From NCBI GenBank assembly GCA_003139545.1, contig PLJC01000022.1, positions 44,960-108,959 on the forward strand: a stretch of DNA of 64,000 bases, read 5' to 3'. Shown piece by piece: positions 44,515 through 53,015 of this stretch. Origin of the DNA: Actinomycetota bacterium. Its GTDB lineage: Bacteria > Actinomycetota > Thermoleophilia > Gaiellales > Gaiellaceae. The position numbers and the translations under genes were made by a program. Numbering within the stretch: the stretch's first letter is position 1; each line of letters begins with the position of its first letter. Under the pieces are notes generated by a model. That model did not search any database. It saw only the letters and a program-made list of their open reading frames with translations, and had not been told where the DNA came from.

Positions 44515-45992
44515 TACTCCTCTTCCGCCCCTTCCTGCTCGACCGGGATGCCGGCAGGAATCTCCTCCAGCGGAGCGACCTCCGGATGCGGCAGGACGGC
44601 GTCGAGGTCGACCTCGTCCAGCTCCGGGCCGGACAGGGATGGGCCGAAGCTCTCGGCTTCCGGCGGCGAGATGACTGCCTCGAGCTCGGGCTCGTCCTCA
44701 GGGACGATCGGCTCCTCGTCGTCAGGCACGTCCTCGAGCGCGAGTGCCTGATGTGCGGCCACGCCGCACCAGCGCGAACCGGGCAGCGCCGCGTTCGGGC
44801 ACCGCTTGCCGTTCGCGAGGATCGCGCCGCAGCGGCCGGACAGATCCTGCTCGTCGCCACCGCCGCCGAAGGCGACGTCGGCCTCGGCCTGTGCGAACTC
44901 GCTGTCGCTCTGGATGTCGATCTTCCAGCCGGTGAGGCGCGCGGCGAGCCGGGCGTTCATGCCCTCCTTGCCGATCGCGAGCGCGAGCTGGTCGTCGGGG
45001 ACGACAACGGTCGCTTCCTTCGCGTCGTCGTCGAGGTACACCTCGCGCACGCGCGCCGGAGACAGCGCCTTCGCGACGAAGCGTGCGGGCTCCGGGTTCC
45101 ACGGGATGATGTCGATCTTCTCGCCGCGCAGCTCGGACACGACCATGCGCACGCGCGAGCCTCTCGGCCCGACGCACGCGCCGACCGGGTCGACGCCCTG
45201 CGTGTGCGACTCGACCGCGATCTTCGAGCGATAGCCCGGCTCGCGCGCGACGCCGCGGATCTCGACGAGGCCGTCGGCGATCTCCGGCACCTCGAGCTCG
45301 AACAGCGTCTTGATCAGCTCCGGGTCGCGGCGCGAGAGGATGACCTGCGGCCCCTTCGTCCCGGACCGAACCTCAGTGATGACGGCCTTGATGCGCGAGC
45401 CCTGCTCGTAGCGCTCGCCGTCGACCTGCTCCGAGCGGGGCAGCAGCGCCTCGACCTTGCCGAGGTCGACGAGGACGTTGTTGCGGTCGCCGGCCTGCTG
45501 CACGATGCCGGTGACGACCTCGCTGACGCGGTCGATGTACTCGTCGTACATCATCCGGCGCTCCTCCTCGCGGATGCGCTGGAGGATGACCTGCTTCGCG
45601 GTCTGCGCGGCGATGCGGCCGAAGCCTTCCGGCGTCACGTCCTCGCGCTGAACCTGGTTGTCGGGAATGTCCGACCAGTCGATGTCGAGGTCGTCGTCGG
45701 TGATGAGGGTGTGCTGGCGCTCGCCCGTCTCCTCCTCGAGGCGCTCGAGCTCCTCGAGCTTGCGCTCGCGGGCCTCTTCGAGCAGGCGCGTCTCGATGTC
45801 GCCGGGAAGCTCGATCGAGAAAACGCGGAAGTCGCCCTGGTTGTCCATCGTGACGGTCGCGTGGCGCGATGCGCCCGGCGTCTTCTTGTACGCGGCGAGC
45901 AGCGCATCCTCGAGCGCGGACACGAGCGCGCCTTCCTCGATGCCCTTGTCACGCTCGATCTCGCGAACGGCCTCGATGATCTCCTGGCTCAT
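44514..45992 (-). CDS. nusA: Transcription termination/antitermination factor NusA with a zinc-knuckle C-terminal extension
   Basis: 492 aa. N-terminal RNA-polymerase-binding domain, S1 domain (EVVTGIVQQAGDRNNVLVDLG) and two KH domains (GACVGPRGSRVRMVVSELRGEKIDII; LAIGKEGMNARLAARLTGWKIDI). After the KH2 domain comes an unusual Cys388-x9-Cys398-x10-Cys409-x4-His414 motif, then an acidic tail rich in Glu, Asp and Pro up to residue 492. The acidic repeats of E. coli NusA are absent; the zinc-knuckle-like module is not part of the standard architecture. ATG start, rimP stop one base upstream. Confidence 0.95.
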   Translation of the reverse strand: MSQEIIEAVREIERDKGIEEGALVSALEDALLAAYKKTPGASRHATVTMDNQGDFRVFSIELPGDIETRLLEEARERKLEELERLEEETGERQHTLITDDDLDIDWSDIPDNQVQREDVTPEGFGRIAAQTAKQVILQRIREEERRMMYDEYIDRVSEVVTGIVQQAGDRNNVLVDLGKVEALLPRSEQVDGERYEQGSRIKAVITEVRSGTKGPQVILSRRDPELIKTLFELEVPEIADGLVEIRGVAREPGYRSKIAVESHTQGVDPVGACVGPRGSRVRMVVSELRGEKIDIIPWNPEPARFVAKALSPARVREVYLDDDAKEATVVVPDDQLALAIGKEGMNARLAARLTGWKIDIQSDSEFAQAEADVAFGGGGDEQDLSGRCGAILANGKRCPNAALPGSRWCGVAAHQALALEDVPDDEEPIVPEDEPELEAVISPPEAESFGPSLSGPELDEVDLDAVLPHPEVAPLEEIPAGIPVEQEGAEEE

Positions 45993-45993
45993 G

Positions 45994-46413
45994 TCACACC
46001 TCTCCGTCGATCAGGTTCGCCCGCACGATCTCGTCGTACGGAATCTCGGTCTCGTCGACTCGCACTCGGCTCTCGTCTGCAAAAACAACCTCACCCTTCA
46101 GCTGCCGGCGACCGAGCGTGCGGAGCTTCACGCGGCGCCCGACGGCGCCTGCGAAGTGCTCCGGCTTGCGCAGCGGCCGCTCCGTCCCGGGCGAGGAGAC
46201 GTCGATGGCGTACTGACGCTGGTAGTCGCGCAGGCTGTCGGTGACGCGCGCGCACAGCGCGTGGTCGACGCCGGCAGCGTGGTCGACGAACACGGTGAAC
46301 CGGTCCGGGCCTTGCAGCTCGACCGCGAGCACCTCAACGCCGTCGAGGCTGCCCTCGACGCGCTCGCTGATCTCGCGCTCCAGCTGCTTTTCCTTCTGCC
46401 GTACGTCGGCCAA
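45994..46413 (-). CDS. rimP: Ribosome maturation factor RimP
   Basis: 139 aa. GVEVLAVELQGPDRFTVFVDHAAGVDHALCARVTDSLRD and YAIDVSSPGTERPLRKPEHF are the defining segments (the usual LEVSSPGLDRPL). Needed for 30S maturation. TTG start at 46411-46413 with AGGAGC seven bases upstream; the SD follows directly on the U-run of a terminator-like hairpin, so hairpin formation or readthrough should control expression of the whole rimP-nusA-infB operon. Confidence 0.94.
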   Translation of the reverse strand: MADVRQKEKQLEREISERVEGSLDGVEVLAVELQGPDRFTVFVDHAAGVDHALCARVTDSLRDYQRQYAIDVSSPGTERPLRKPEHFAGAVGRRVKLRTLGRRQLKGEVVFADESRVRVDETEIPYDEIVRANLIDGEV

Positions 46414-46429
46414 ATATCGCTCCTGTCAC

Positions 46430-46454
46430 AAAAAATGGGCCCGCAGGCCCATTT
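46430..46454 (-). terminator. Terminator/attenuator hairpin in the rimP leader
   Basis: On the minus strand AAATGGGCC pairs with GGCCCATTT across a TGCG loop (9 bp), and the stem runs into TTTTTT. This is a textbook intrinsic terminator. It ends only 16 bases before the rimP start codon, too close for a promoter between them, so transcription of rimP must read through it. The likely function is attenuation; ending the upstream reductase gene is an alternative. Confidence 0.8.
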
Positions 46455-46481
46455 CGCCGAACCGGTGAAAATGGTCTCAGG

Positions 46482-46490
46482 AGTGTAGCA
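46482..46490 (-). promoter_or_regulatory. Candidate extended -10 promoter for rimP
   Basis: TGCTACACT on the minus strand matches the extended -10 form TGnTANNNT. It lies about 30 bases before the attenuator hairpin, overlapping the end of the upstream reductase gene. No -35 is recognisable. Low certainty. Confidence 0.3.
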
Positions 46491-46491
46491 A

Positions 46492-47226
46492 TCACCGCTT
46501 GATTTCGCGGATTCCGCGCAGTTTTGTCCGCAGGAGGCGTGCGGCCCGCGACGAGTCCAGGGCGACGTTCCGGGCCCGCCCCGGAGGGGTGGCAACGCCG
46601 CGCGGCTCGCGGGCTCCGAGGAGCCGCGCGAACTCGAGGCGGGAGACCGCTTCGGGGGCGGCGACGTGCAGGACCCCGGTGAGGTCGAGCGCCGCGAGCT
46701 CGAGCAGCGCCGAGGCGAGATCGGAGACGTGCGTCGGGCAGCGGATCTCGTCCGTGTGGAAGACGACGTCGTCGCGGGCCGCGAGGGCTTCCTGGGGGCC
46801 GGGCTTTCCGTACAGGAGCGACGTACGGACGACGAGGCCGTGGACGAAGCGCTCGGCCTCGAGCTTCGCCTGCCCGTAGGCGGACACGGGGGCTGGATCG
46901 TCCTCCTCGCTGTACGGCGCGTGCTCGCCGTCGAAGACGAGGTCCGTGGAGAGGTGAATGAGTCGGGCGCCGGCGCTCTCGGCGGCGGCTGCCACGTTGC
47001 GCGTGCTGCGGACGATCATGTCCGGGTCGGCCTGGACGTATGCCGTGTGGACGACGACGTCCACATCGTCCAGCTCGAATGGCTCGCGCAGGTCGACGGT
47101 CAGCGCGCGGCCGAACGGCGCCGGCGTCCGCAGCTCGGTGGCGACGACGTCGTGGCCCGCGTCGACCGCCTGCCGGCAGACCTCCGAGCCGAGGTACCCG
47201 GCGCCGCCGGTGACGAGGAGCCTCAT
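46492..47226 (-). CDS. RmlD-like NAD-dependent sugar-nucleotide reductase/epimerase
   Basis: 244 aa short-chain dehydrogenase of the extended family. Begins [16 protein letters not shown] (GxxGxxG) and has the YGQAK catalytic Tyr-x3-Lys pair, preceded by STDLVFDGE, the motif of dTDP-4-dehydrorhamnose reductase. Its substrate is unknown; no other rhamnose genes are near. The ATG overlaps the dtd stop as ATGA. Confidence 0.8.
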   Translation of the reverse strand: MRLLVTGGAGYLGSEVCRQAVDAGHDVVATELRTPAPFGRALTVDLREPFELDDVDVVVHTAYVQADPDMIVRSTRNVAAAAESAGARLIHLSTDLVFDGEHAPYSEEDDPAPVSAYGQAKLEAERFVHGLVVRTSLLYGKPGPQEALAARDDVVFHTDEIRCPTHVSDLASALLELAALDLTGVLHVAAPEAVSRLEFARLLGAREPRGVATPPGRARNVALDSSRAARLLRTKLRGIREIKR

Positions 47227-47657
47227 CCGAGGACGATGGTCACAGGCCCGTCGTTCACGAGCTCGAGCTCCATGTGCGCACCGAAGACGCCGCGCTCGAC
47301 CGGGACACCGAGCGCCTCGAGCTCCGTGCAGAACCGCTCGTACAGGGGCTCGGCTTCCTCCGGCGGCGCCGCCTCTGTGAAGCTCGGCCGGTTGCCCTTC
47401 GTCGTGTCGGCGATCAGCGTGAACTGGGACACGACGAGCGCCGCCCCGCCGGCGTCGAGGACGCTCCGGTCGAACCGCCCCGTCTCGTCGGGAAACACGC
47501 GGAGCCGGGCCACTTTGCCCGCGATACGGCCCGTTTCCTCGCTCCCGTCCCCGCGCGCCACCCCGAGAAGGACGCAGAGTCCCGGCCCGATCTGGCCCAC
47601 GGTGCGGCCATCGACCCGCACCTGCGCCCGGCTGACCCGCTGGCAGACGGCCCTCAT
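47223..47657 (-). CDS. dtd: D-aminoacyl-tRNA deacylase
   Basis: 144 aa. Starts [21 protein letters not shown] and contains the SQFTLIADT motif (SQFTL) and the cis-Pro region [10 protein letters not shown], which together form the active site that removes D-amino acids from tRNA. Standard length. ATG at 47655-47657; divergent from the PilB-like gene. Confidence 0.95.
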   Translation of the reverse strand: MRAVCQRVSRAQVRVDGRTVGQIGPGLCVLLGVARGDGSEETGRIAGKVARLRVFPDETGRFDRSVLDAGGAALVVSQFTLIADTTKGNRPSFTEAAPPEEAEPLYERFCTELEALGVPVERGVFGAHMELELVNDGPVTIVLG

Positions 47658-47688
47658 GGCGCGCGCACCATAGTCCGATAGAGGGATC

Positions 47689-49410
47689 GTGGAGAGCCCT
47701 GCAGACCTCCCCACCCCCCTTCCCATGCGCCTGGCGCCGGAGGGGACCTGGCGCGTGCCCCTGGGCACGTTGCTCCTGCGCGACGGCGCGCTCACGACCG
47801 AGCAGCTCGAACAGGCCCTCACCGAGAAAGACGTCACGGGCCGGCGCATCGGCGAGATCGTCGTCTCCCGCGGCTGGGTCCCTGCCGGAACGGTCGCACG
47901 ACTGCTCGCCGAGCAGCACGGGCTCGAGTACCTCGACCTGACGACCGTCCAGATCGACCCGCACGCGCTCGAGCTGCTGCCCGAGAAGTACGCGCGCCGG
48001 TACGAGGCGTTTCCGGTGCGCTTCCTGCGCGACGACCTCATGCTCGTCACGGTCGCCGACCCGACCAACGTCCTCGCCTCCGACGACCTCAAGCTGACCC
48101 TCGGCCTGAACGTGCGGCTCGCCGTCTCGGCCGCGACCGACGTTGCGGCAGCGATCAACCGCTTCTACAGCGAGGTGCTCCACATCACAGATGGCGAAGA
48201 GGAGAAGGCGGGCCCCGACCTCGACGACGTGCGCAGCATCGCTGCGAGCGCACCCGCGATCAACACCGTCAACTCGCTCATCTCCCGTGCGATCGCGGAA
48301 GGTGCCTCCGACCTCCACTTCGAGCCGGAGGCCGGGCATCTTGCCGTGCGCGCCAGGATCGACGGCGTCATGCGCCAGTTCACGACGATCTCGAGGTCGC
48401 TCCAGCCATCGATCACGAGCCGCTTGAAGGTGATGGCCGAGCTGGACATCGCCGAGCGGCGCGCGCCCCAGGACGGCCGCATGTCGGTTCGGTACGGCGG
48501 CCACCCGATGGACATCCGCGTGGCCATCCTCCCGACGACGCACGGCGAGCAGATCGTGCTGCGCGTCATGAACCGGCCGGGCGCACGCCTCGGCTTGAGC
48601 GAGCTCGGGATGAGCGCCGATGCGGAGGAACGCTTCGCGCGTGCAATCCGTCAGCCGTACGGCGCCGTGCTCGCCGTCGGACCGACCGGCTCCGGCAAGA
48701 CCACCACGCTCTACGCGGCGCTCGACGTGCTGAACGAGAGCGAGCGCGTCCTCATGACGATCGAGGACCCGGTGGAGTACCAGATGCCCGGCGTGAACCA
48801 GATCGAAGTGAACTTCAAGAGCGGCCTGACGTTCGCGCGCGGGCTGCGGACGATCCTGCGATCCGACCCCGACGTGCTCCTGGTCGGCGAGATCCGCGAC
48901 GAGGAGACCGCGCGCATTGCGATTCAGGCGGCGATGACGGGCCACCTCGTGCTCACGACGCTGCACACGCACAACGCGGCTTCGTCCATCGCGCGCCTGG
49001 CGGACATGGGCGCAGAGCCGAGCCTCCTGGCGACGTCGATCAACTGCATCGTCGCGCAGCGACTCGCGCGCCGACTCTGCCTGACGTGCCGCGAGCCGTA
49101 CGAGCCCAACGAGGCCGAGCTTGCAGAGCTCGGGATCGTCGACTCCGGCCCTGAGACGATCCTGCACCGCTCGATCGGATGCGTACAGTGCGGCGGGACA
49201 GGATTCGCCGGCCGCGTCGCGCTGTACGAAGTCCTGCCCGTCCACGGGCGCATGCGCAAGCTGATCGAGTCCGGGTCGACCGACGAGATCTTCGCGGAGG
49301 CGGTCGCGGACGGAATGACGACGCTGCGCGAGGACGGGCTTCGGCTCGCGGTCGCGGGGCTTTCGTCGCTCGACGAGGTCCGCCGCGTCACCGGCGACCG
49401 GCTCTCCTAG
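47689..49410 (+). CDS. GspE/PilB-family assembly ATPase
   Basis: 573 aa. N-terminal MshEN domain (about 25-150), which in relatives binds c-di-GMP, then the secretion ATPase: Walker A GPTGSGKT (about 330-337), Asp box and Walker [17 protein letters not shown] and the His box [10 protein letters not shown] tetracysteine zinc site follows (CLTCREP near 464 and CVQCGG near 498). GTG start with AGAGGG upstream. No pilin, PilC or PilT gene is adjacent, so it is an orphan. The GGDEF protein in the same window makes c-di-GMP control plausible. Confidence 0.9.
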   Translation: MESPADLPTPLPMRLAPEGTWRVPLGTLLLRDGALTTEQLEQALTEKDVTGRRIGEIVVSRGWVPAGTVARLLAEQHGLEYLDLTTVQIDPHALELLPEKYARRYEAFPVRFLRDDLMLVTVADPTNVLASDDLKLTLGLNVRLAVSAATDVAAAINRFYSEVLHITDGEEEKAGPDLDDVRSIAASAPAINTVNSLISRAIAEGASDLHFEPEAGHLAVRARIDGVMRQFTTISRSLQPSITSRLKVMAELDIAERRAPQDGRMSVRYGGHPMDIRVAILPTTHGEQIVLRVMNRPGARLGLSELGMSADAEERFARAIRQPYGAVLAVGPTGSGKTTTLYAALDVLNESERVLMTIEDPVEYQMPGVNQIEVNFKSGLTFARGLRTILRSDPDVLLVGEIRDEETARIAIQAAMTGHLVLTTLHTHNAASSIARLADMGAEPSLLATSINCIVAQRLARRLCLTCREPYEPNEAELAELGIVDSGPETILHRSIGCVQCGGTGFAGRVALYEVLPVHGRMRKLIESGSTDEIFAEAVADGMTTLREDGLRLAVAGLSSLDEVRRVTGDRLS

Positions 49411-49760
49411 TCGAGCTCTTTTATCCGAGCGCGGTACTGCTCGGACTCGGGCTTCAAGGAGCTCGCGAGCTTGTAGTGGCCGTTCGCCTCGTGCGTGCGC
49501 CCCTGCTTCTCGAGACAGCGTCCGAGGGCGTAGTGGGCGTAGTCGTTTACCGGGGAGAGATCGAGCAGCTTGCGGAACTCCGCCTCGGCCGCGTCCCAGC
49601 GGCGAATCCGGAAGTACGCGATGCCCAGCGCCTCACGGATCGATTCCTTGTTCGGCTCCCGCTTCTTCGCCTTCTCGAGCGCCACCGTCGCCTGGGCCGG
49701 CATGCCGCGCTGCAGATGCTCCTTGCCTTGCTGGAAGAGGCTGTACGTCGATTCGCTCAT
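49407..49760 (-). CDS. TPR-repeat protein
   Basis: 117 aa, essentially three tetratricopeptide repeats (ATVALEKAKKREPNKESIREALGIAYFRIRRWDAAEAEFRKLLDLSPVNDYAHYALGRCLEKQGRTHEA-type pattern). No signal peptide; protein-protein adaptor of unknown partner. ATG start overlapping the nucleotidyltransferase stop as ATGA. Its TAG stop overlaps the convergent ATPase TAG stop in the shared palindrome CTAG. Confidence 0.8.
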   Translation of the reverse strand: MSESTYSLFQQGKEHLQRGMPAQATVALEKAKKREPNKESIREALGIAYFRIRRWDAAEAEFRKLLDLSPVNDYAHYALGRCLEKQGRTHEANGHYKLASSLKPESEQYRARIKELD

Positions 49761-50458
49761 GACCCGAGGTACGGGAAGTTCTCCCTCACCAAGTCAATCG
49801 GATACGTCAAGTCCCGCGTTCTCCCGATCTCGAGCCCTGCGATCGGCAGCCCGGCTGCGATCGCGTTCTCGAAGGCGACGCCGAGCTCGAACGGCGGGCC
49901 GGTGAGCGCGTCCAGGAACGGACGGAGCTCGGGCCCGAGCGCCCACAGCGGCGCGCTCCCGACCGGGTTGGTCGGATCGTCGTCGATCGGCTTCACGACG
50001 AGGCCGTCGACGATCTTCAGCGCGGCGCGGTGCGGAAATTCGGCCGGCGGGTCGCGCCGGCCGCTCATCGCGCCGGCGGCGCCGGAGCGGGCGAACGCCT
50101 CGGCGAACACCCCGACGTCGCCGGCCGTGAACACCGTGTCGGCGGCGACGACGAGGCAGGGCGGCTCGATGCCCACCGCGAGCGCGCGCTGCACTGCGTC
50201 GCCGGAGCCGAGCACGCCGGGTTGTCGCACGGTGCGAATCTCGAGGCCGAACGCGCTGCCGTCGCCGACGAGCTCCTCGACTTGCTCCGCCAGGTGGCCG
50301 GTGACGACGACTACGAGCGCGCAGCCCGCCGCGGCGAGCTCGCGGAGCAGCGTGGCGATCACGGGCCGCCCGTCGATCGGCAGCACGGGCTTCGGCCAGC
50401 GCTCGGTCAGTGGACGCATGCGCGTCCCCTCCCCGGCCGCCATCACGACGGCGTTCAG
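49757..50458 (-). CDS. Sugar-nucleotide pyrophosphorylase-type nucleotidyltransferase
   Basis: 233 aa. The Rossmann-like N-terminus VVMAAGEGTRMRPLTERWPKPVLP is the signature of NDP-sugar pyrophosphorylases, followed by VVAADTVF with the metal Asp. It lacks the extra C-terminal beta-helix of GlmU-type enzymes. Exact sugar unknown. The start is probably CTG at 50456-50458, which overlaps the coaBC stop as CTGA; GTG at 50446 and ATG at 50443 would cut off the first beta strand. Confidence 0.85.
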   Translation of the reverse strand: MNAVVMAAGEGTRMRPLTERWPKPVLPIDGRPVIATLLRELAAAGCALVVVVTGHLAEQVEELVGDGSAFGLEIRTVRQPGVLGSGDAVQRALAVGIEPPCLVVAADTVFTAGDVGVFAEAFARSGAAGAMSGRRDPPAEFPHRAALKIVDGLVVKPIDDDPTNPVGSAPLWALGPELRPFLDALTGPPFELGVAFENAIAAGLPIAGLEIGRTRDLTYPIDLVRENFPYLGS

Positions 50459-51603
50459 TGGATCAGCTTCTCGACTTCGTCGAGGATCGCCGCGGCGATC
50501 TCGTCCTTCGGCGCCTTCGGAACGGCGCGCTCGCCACCAGCCGTGAGAATCGTCACCTCGTTGGCAGCGGAGTCGAATCCGATGTCCGCCCGCCCGACGT
50601 CGTTGTAGACGAACAGGTCGGCGTTCTTGCGGCCGAGCTTCTCCCGCGCGCGGGCGAGGCCGGGCTCGCCTTCGTCGGCGGCGAAGCCGACGAGGATCTG
50701 GCCGGGACGCTTCGACGCGCCGAGCGTTGCGAGCACGTCCGTGGTCGGCTCGAGCTCGACGGTCCACGCGGCGGTGTCCTTCGGTCGCTTCCCGGCGAGG
50801 GCGAGCGCCGGGCGGTAGTCGGCGACCGCCGCCGCCATGACGACGACGTCGGCATCGCGTTCGATCGCTTCCCGCTCGAGGTCGGCCGCGGTCGGCGTCT
50901 CGACGAGCTCGACACCGAGGGGCGCCGGCACCGCGAGGTTGGCGCCGAGCAGGGTCACGTGCGCGCCGCGCCGCCGCGCCTCCGCCGCGAGCGCGACACC
51001 CATGCGTCCCGACGAGCGGTTCCCGACGAAGCGCACCGTGTCGATCGGCTCACGCGTCCCGCCCGCGGAGACGAGCACGCGCTTCCCTTTCAACTTGCTG
51101 TTGCCGGCGAGCAGCTCTTCGGCCGCGCGCACGATCTCGTCCGGCTCGACCATCCTCCCCACGCCGAGCTCGCCTTCGGCCGTCTCGCCTTCATCGGGTC
51201 CGATGAGCACGATGCCGCGGGCGCGCAATGCCTCCGCGTTCGCGCGCGTCGCCGGGTGCGACCACATGCGCGGGTTCATCGCCGGGGCAACGAGGACCGG
51301 CCCGCGGTGCGCGAGCGCCGCCTCGGTGAGGACGTTGTCCGCCAGCCCGTGCGCGAGCTTGGCGAGCGTGTTCGCGGTGCACGGCGCCACGACGAGAAGG
51401 TCGGCGCGCGTCAGGTGCAGATAGACGTCGTCTCCGGCCGGCCGGCGCGCGAGCGCACGGAACGTCTCGGCGGTGACGAAGCGCTCCGCGCCGGGCGTCA
51501 CGAGCGGCACGACCTCGTGCCCAGCCTTCACGAACAGCCGGCAGACCTCGCAAGCCTTGTAGGCCGCAATGCCGCCGCTGACTCCGAGCAGAATCCGCGC
51601 CAT
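50455..51603 (-). CDS. coaBC: Phosphopantothenoylcysteine synthetase/decarboxylase
   Basis: 382 aa bifunctional enzyme making 4'-phosphopantetheine. The CoaC flavoprotein half shows GVSGGIAAYKACEV, the HL catalytic region and PAMNPRMW; the CoaB half shows SAGGTREPIDTVRFVGNRSSGRMG and VVMAAAVADYRP. The ATG at 51601-51603 (MARILLGV) is preferred over an upstream in-frame start. Standard position after rpoZ. Confidence 0.96.
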   Translation of the reverse strand: MARILLGVSGGIAAYKACEVCRLFVKAGHEVVPLVTPGAERFVTAETFRALARRPAGDDVYLHLTRADLLVVAPCTANTLAKLAHGLADNVLTEAALAHRGPVLVAPAMNPRMWSHPATRANAEALRARGIVLIGPDEGETAEGELGVGRMVEPDEIVRAAEELLAGNSKLKGKRVLVSAGGTREPIDTVRFVGNRSSGRMGVALAAEARRRGAHVTLLGANLAVPAPLGVELVETPTAADLEREAIERDADVVVMAAAVADYRPALALAGKRPKDTAAWTVELEPTTDVLATLGASKRPGQILVGFAADEGEPGLARAREKLGRKNADLFVYNDVGRADIGFDSAANEVTILTAGGERAVPKAPKDEIAAAILDEVEKLIH

Positions 51604-51616
51604 GCGGAAATGATGC

Positions 51617-51808
51617 CTACGCCGGAGGCAGAAGCTTCCGCGCGGCCTCGAGATCGCCGTCATTCACGACGACCTCTGTCGGCCCCGACGCCGACGGGCC
51701 TCCGTACGCACCACCGGCCGCGGCGTCCGTCGGGCGGTGGAAGCACTCGATCCCGTTCGCGCGAAGGAGCCCGCAAAGTGCGTCGGCCTCCATTTCGTTG
51801 CCGACCAC
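51617..51808 (-). CDS. DUF2007-like small protein
   Basis: 63 aa. Reads VVGNEMEADALCGLLRANGIECFHRPTD, the fold-type core of DUF2007 (PII-like/putative signal-transducing) proteins, and ends with EVVVNDGDLEAARKLL. The start is uncertain: GTG at 51808 lacks a ribosome binding site; a CTG at 51829 would add seven residues (AESTLTV). Between rpoZ and coaBC. Confidence 0.65.
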   Translation of the reverse strand: MVGNEMEADALCGLLRANGIECFHRPTDAAAGGAYGGPSASGPTEVVVNDGDLEAARKLLPPA

Positions 51809-51839
51809 GGTGAGAGTTGACTCGGCCAGCGGGCGGGAG

Positions 51840-52073
51840 CTACGACTTGGGGTAGTCGTACGAGAGGAGACCTTCGGAGATCTCCTCCATCGCCATCGTG
51901 AGGTAGTTCTTGGAGCGCGACTCCACGAGCGGCGGCGGATTGTCGTCGAAGGTGCCCTCGCCGAGCTGGTGGTGGTAGTTGTTGATCTGCCGCGCGCGCT
52001 TCGCCGCCACGATCACGAGGGCGTAGCGCGAGTCCACGTTCTGCAGCAGGTCGTCGATGCGAGGGTGGATCAT
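51840..52073 (-). CDS. rpoZ: RNA polymerase omega subunit
   Basis: 77 aa. MIHPRIDDLLQNVDSRYALVIVAAKRARQIN is the conserved omega core that holds beta-prime. ATG overlapping the gmk stop as ATGA. gmk-rpoZ-coaBC is the universal order. Confidence 0.95.
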   Translation of the reverse strand: MIHPRIDDLLQNVDSRYALVIVAAKRARQINNYHHQLGEGTFDDNPPPLVESRSKNYLTMAMEEISEGLLSYDYPKS

Positions 52074-52669
52074 GGTCGGGACATGGTACCGGCAGGTGCA
52101 AGGAGGCCGCTGACCAGCCTTGTGAGCTCCTCCACCGCCCGGTCGAGCTCGTCGTTCTCGACCGTGTAGTCGAACTCGTCGGCCTGCTCCAGCTGGTGGC
52201 GCGCGAGGGCGATCCGCTCGCCGATCTCGCCCGTGCTCTCGGTCGCGCGCTCGCGCAGACGCCGCTCGAGCTCCTCCACGCTCGCCGAGATGAAGATCGT
52301 CACTGCACCGGGAACCTCGCCCTTGACCCGCAGCGCGCCCTCGGTCTCGAGCTCGAGCAGCGGCACCTTGCCCTCGCTCCGGATGCGGTCGAGCTCGGAG
52401 CGCAGGGTGCCGTAGCGGTGGCCCGACACGTAGGTCACGTACTCGAGCAGGTCCCCGCGCTCGACCCGGGTCAGGAAATCCTCAGTGCTGAGGAAGTAAT
52501 ACTCCTTGCCGTCCTGCTCCCCCGGGCGCCGGTCGCGGGTGGTCGCCGAGACGGTCGCACCGATGCCGGGGACGCGTTCGAGCACCTCCCGGATCAACGT
52601 CCCCTTGCCGGCTCCCGACGGGCCGGTGACGACGATGACGGAGGGGGCTCTACTTGTGGAAGAGGTCAA
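52070..52669 (-). CDS. gmk: Guanylate kinase
   Basis: 199 aa. P-loop GPSGAGKG (16-23), then TTRDRRPGEQDGKEYYF and GDLLEYVTYVSGHRYGT, which bind GMP. TTG start at 52667-52669, inside the end of mihF (20-base overlap), with GGAG spaced four to five bases ahead. Converts GMP to GDP. Confidence 0.96.
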   Translation of the reverse strand: MTSSTSRAPSVIVVTGPSGAGKGTLIREVLERVPGIGATVSATTRDRRPGEQDGKEYYFLSTEDFLTRVERGDLLEYVTYVSGHRYGTLRSELDRIRSEGKVPLLELETEGALRVKGEVPGAVTIFISASVEELERRLRERATESTGEIGERIALARHQLEQADEFDYTVENDELDRAVEELTRLVSGLLAPAGTMSRP

Positions 52670-52982
52670 TCAGCTCCGCGCGCTGACGATCGGAGAGACC
52701 ACCGACGGTCTTCGACTGGCTGATGCGGCACGTGTTGAGGAAGCGCGCAGCTTTCACTCGCCCGAACTTCGGGACCGCCATGAGGATGTCGATGACCTTC
52801 GCCGTCGACACGTACTCGGGCGGGTTGACGAGGATCTGCTCGATGCGCACCCGGCCGTCCTTGAGGTCCTTCTTGAGCTTCGCGCGACGCACGCGCACAT
52901 CGTTCGCGCGCTTCAGTGCGTCCATGCGTTGATCGAGCGACCGGAGAGGTGCGTGCGCTTGCGTCTTCGCGGCCGTCGGCAT
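52650..52982 (-). CDS. mihF: Actinobacterial integration host factor (mIHF)
   Basis: 110 aa. The C-terminal 60 residues, with VPKFGRVKAARFLNTCRISQSKTVGGLSDRQRAELIDLF, match the helix-two turns-helix DNA-bending protein mIHF that is essential in mycobacteria and found only in actinobacteria, always next to gmk. The basic N-terminus contacts DNA. ATG at 52980-52982; TAGTAT nine bases upstream is a likely -10. Its presence is the best taxonomic marker in the window. Confidence 0.93.
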   Translation of the reverse strand: MPTAAKTQAHAPLRSLDQRMDALKRANDVRVRRAKLKKDLKDGRVRIEQILVNPPEYVSTAKVIDILMAVPKFGRVKAARFLNTCRISQSKTVGGLSDRQRAELIDLFHK

Positions 52983-52991
52983 GAGCGGTCG

Positions 52992-52997
52992 ATACTA
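52992..52997 (-). promoter_or_regulatory. -10 element for mihF
   Basis: TAGTAT on the minus strand ends nine bases before the mihF ATG, in the 33-base gap after pyrD. It would start mihF-gmk-rpoZ transcription separately from the pyr operon. Confidence 0.4.
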
Positions 52998-53015
52998 CCA
53001 ACGCTCCGGCGCGGA

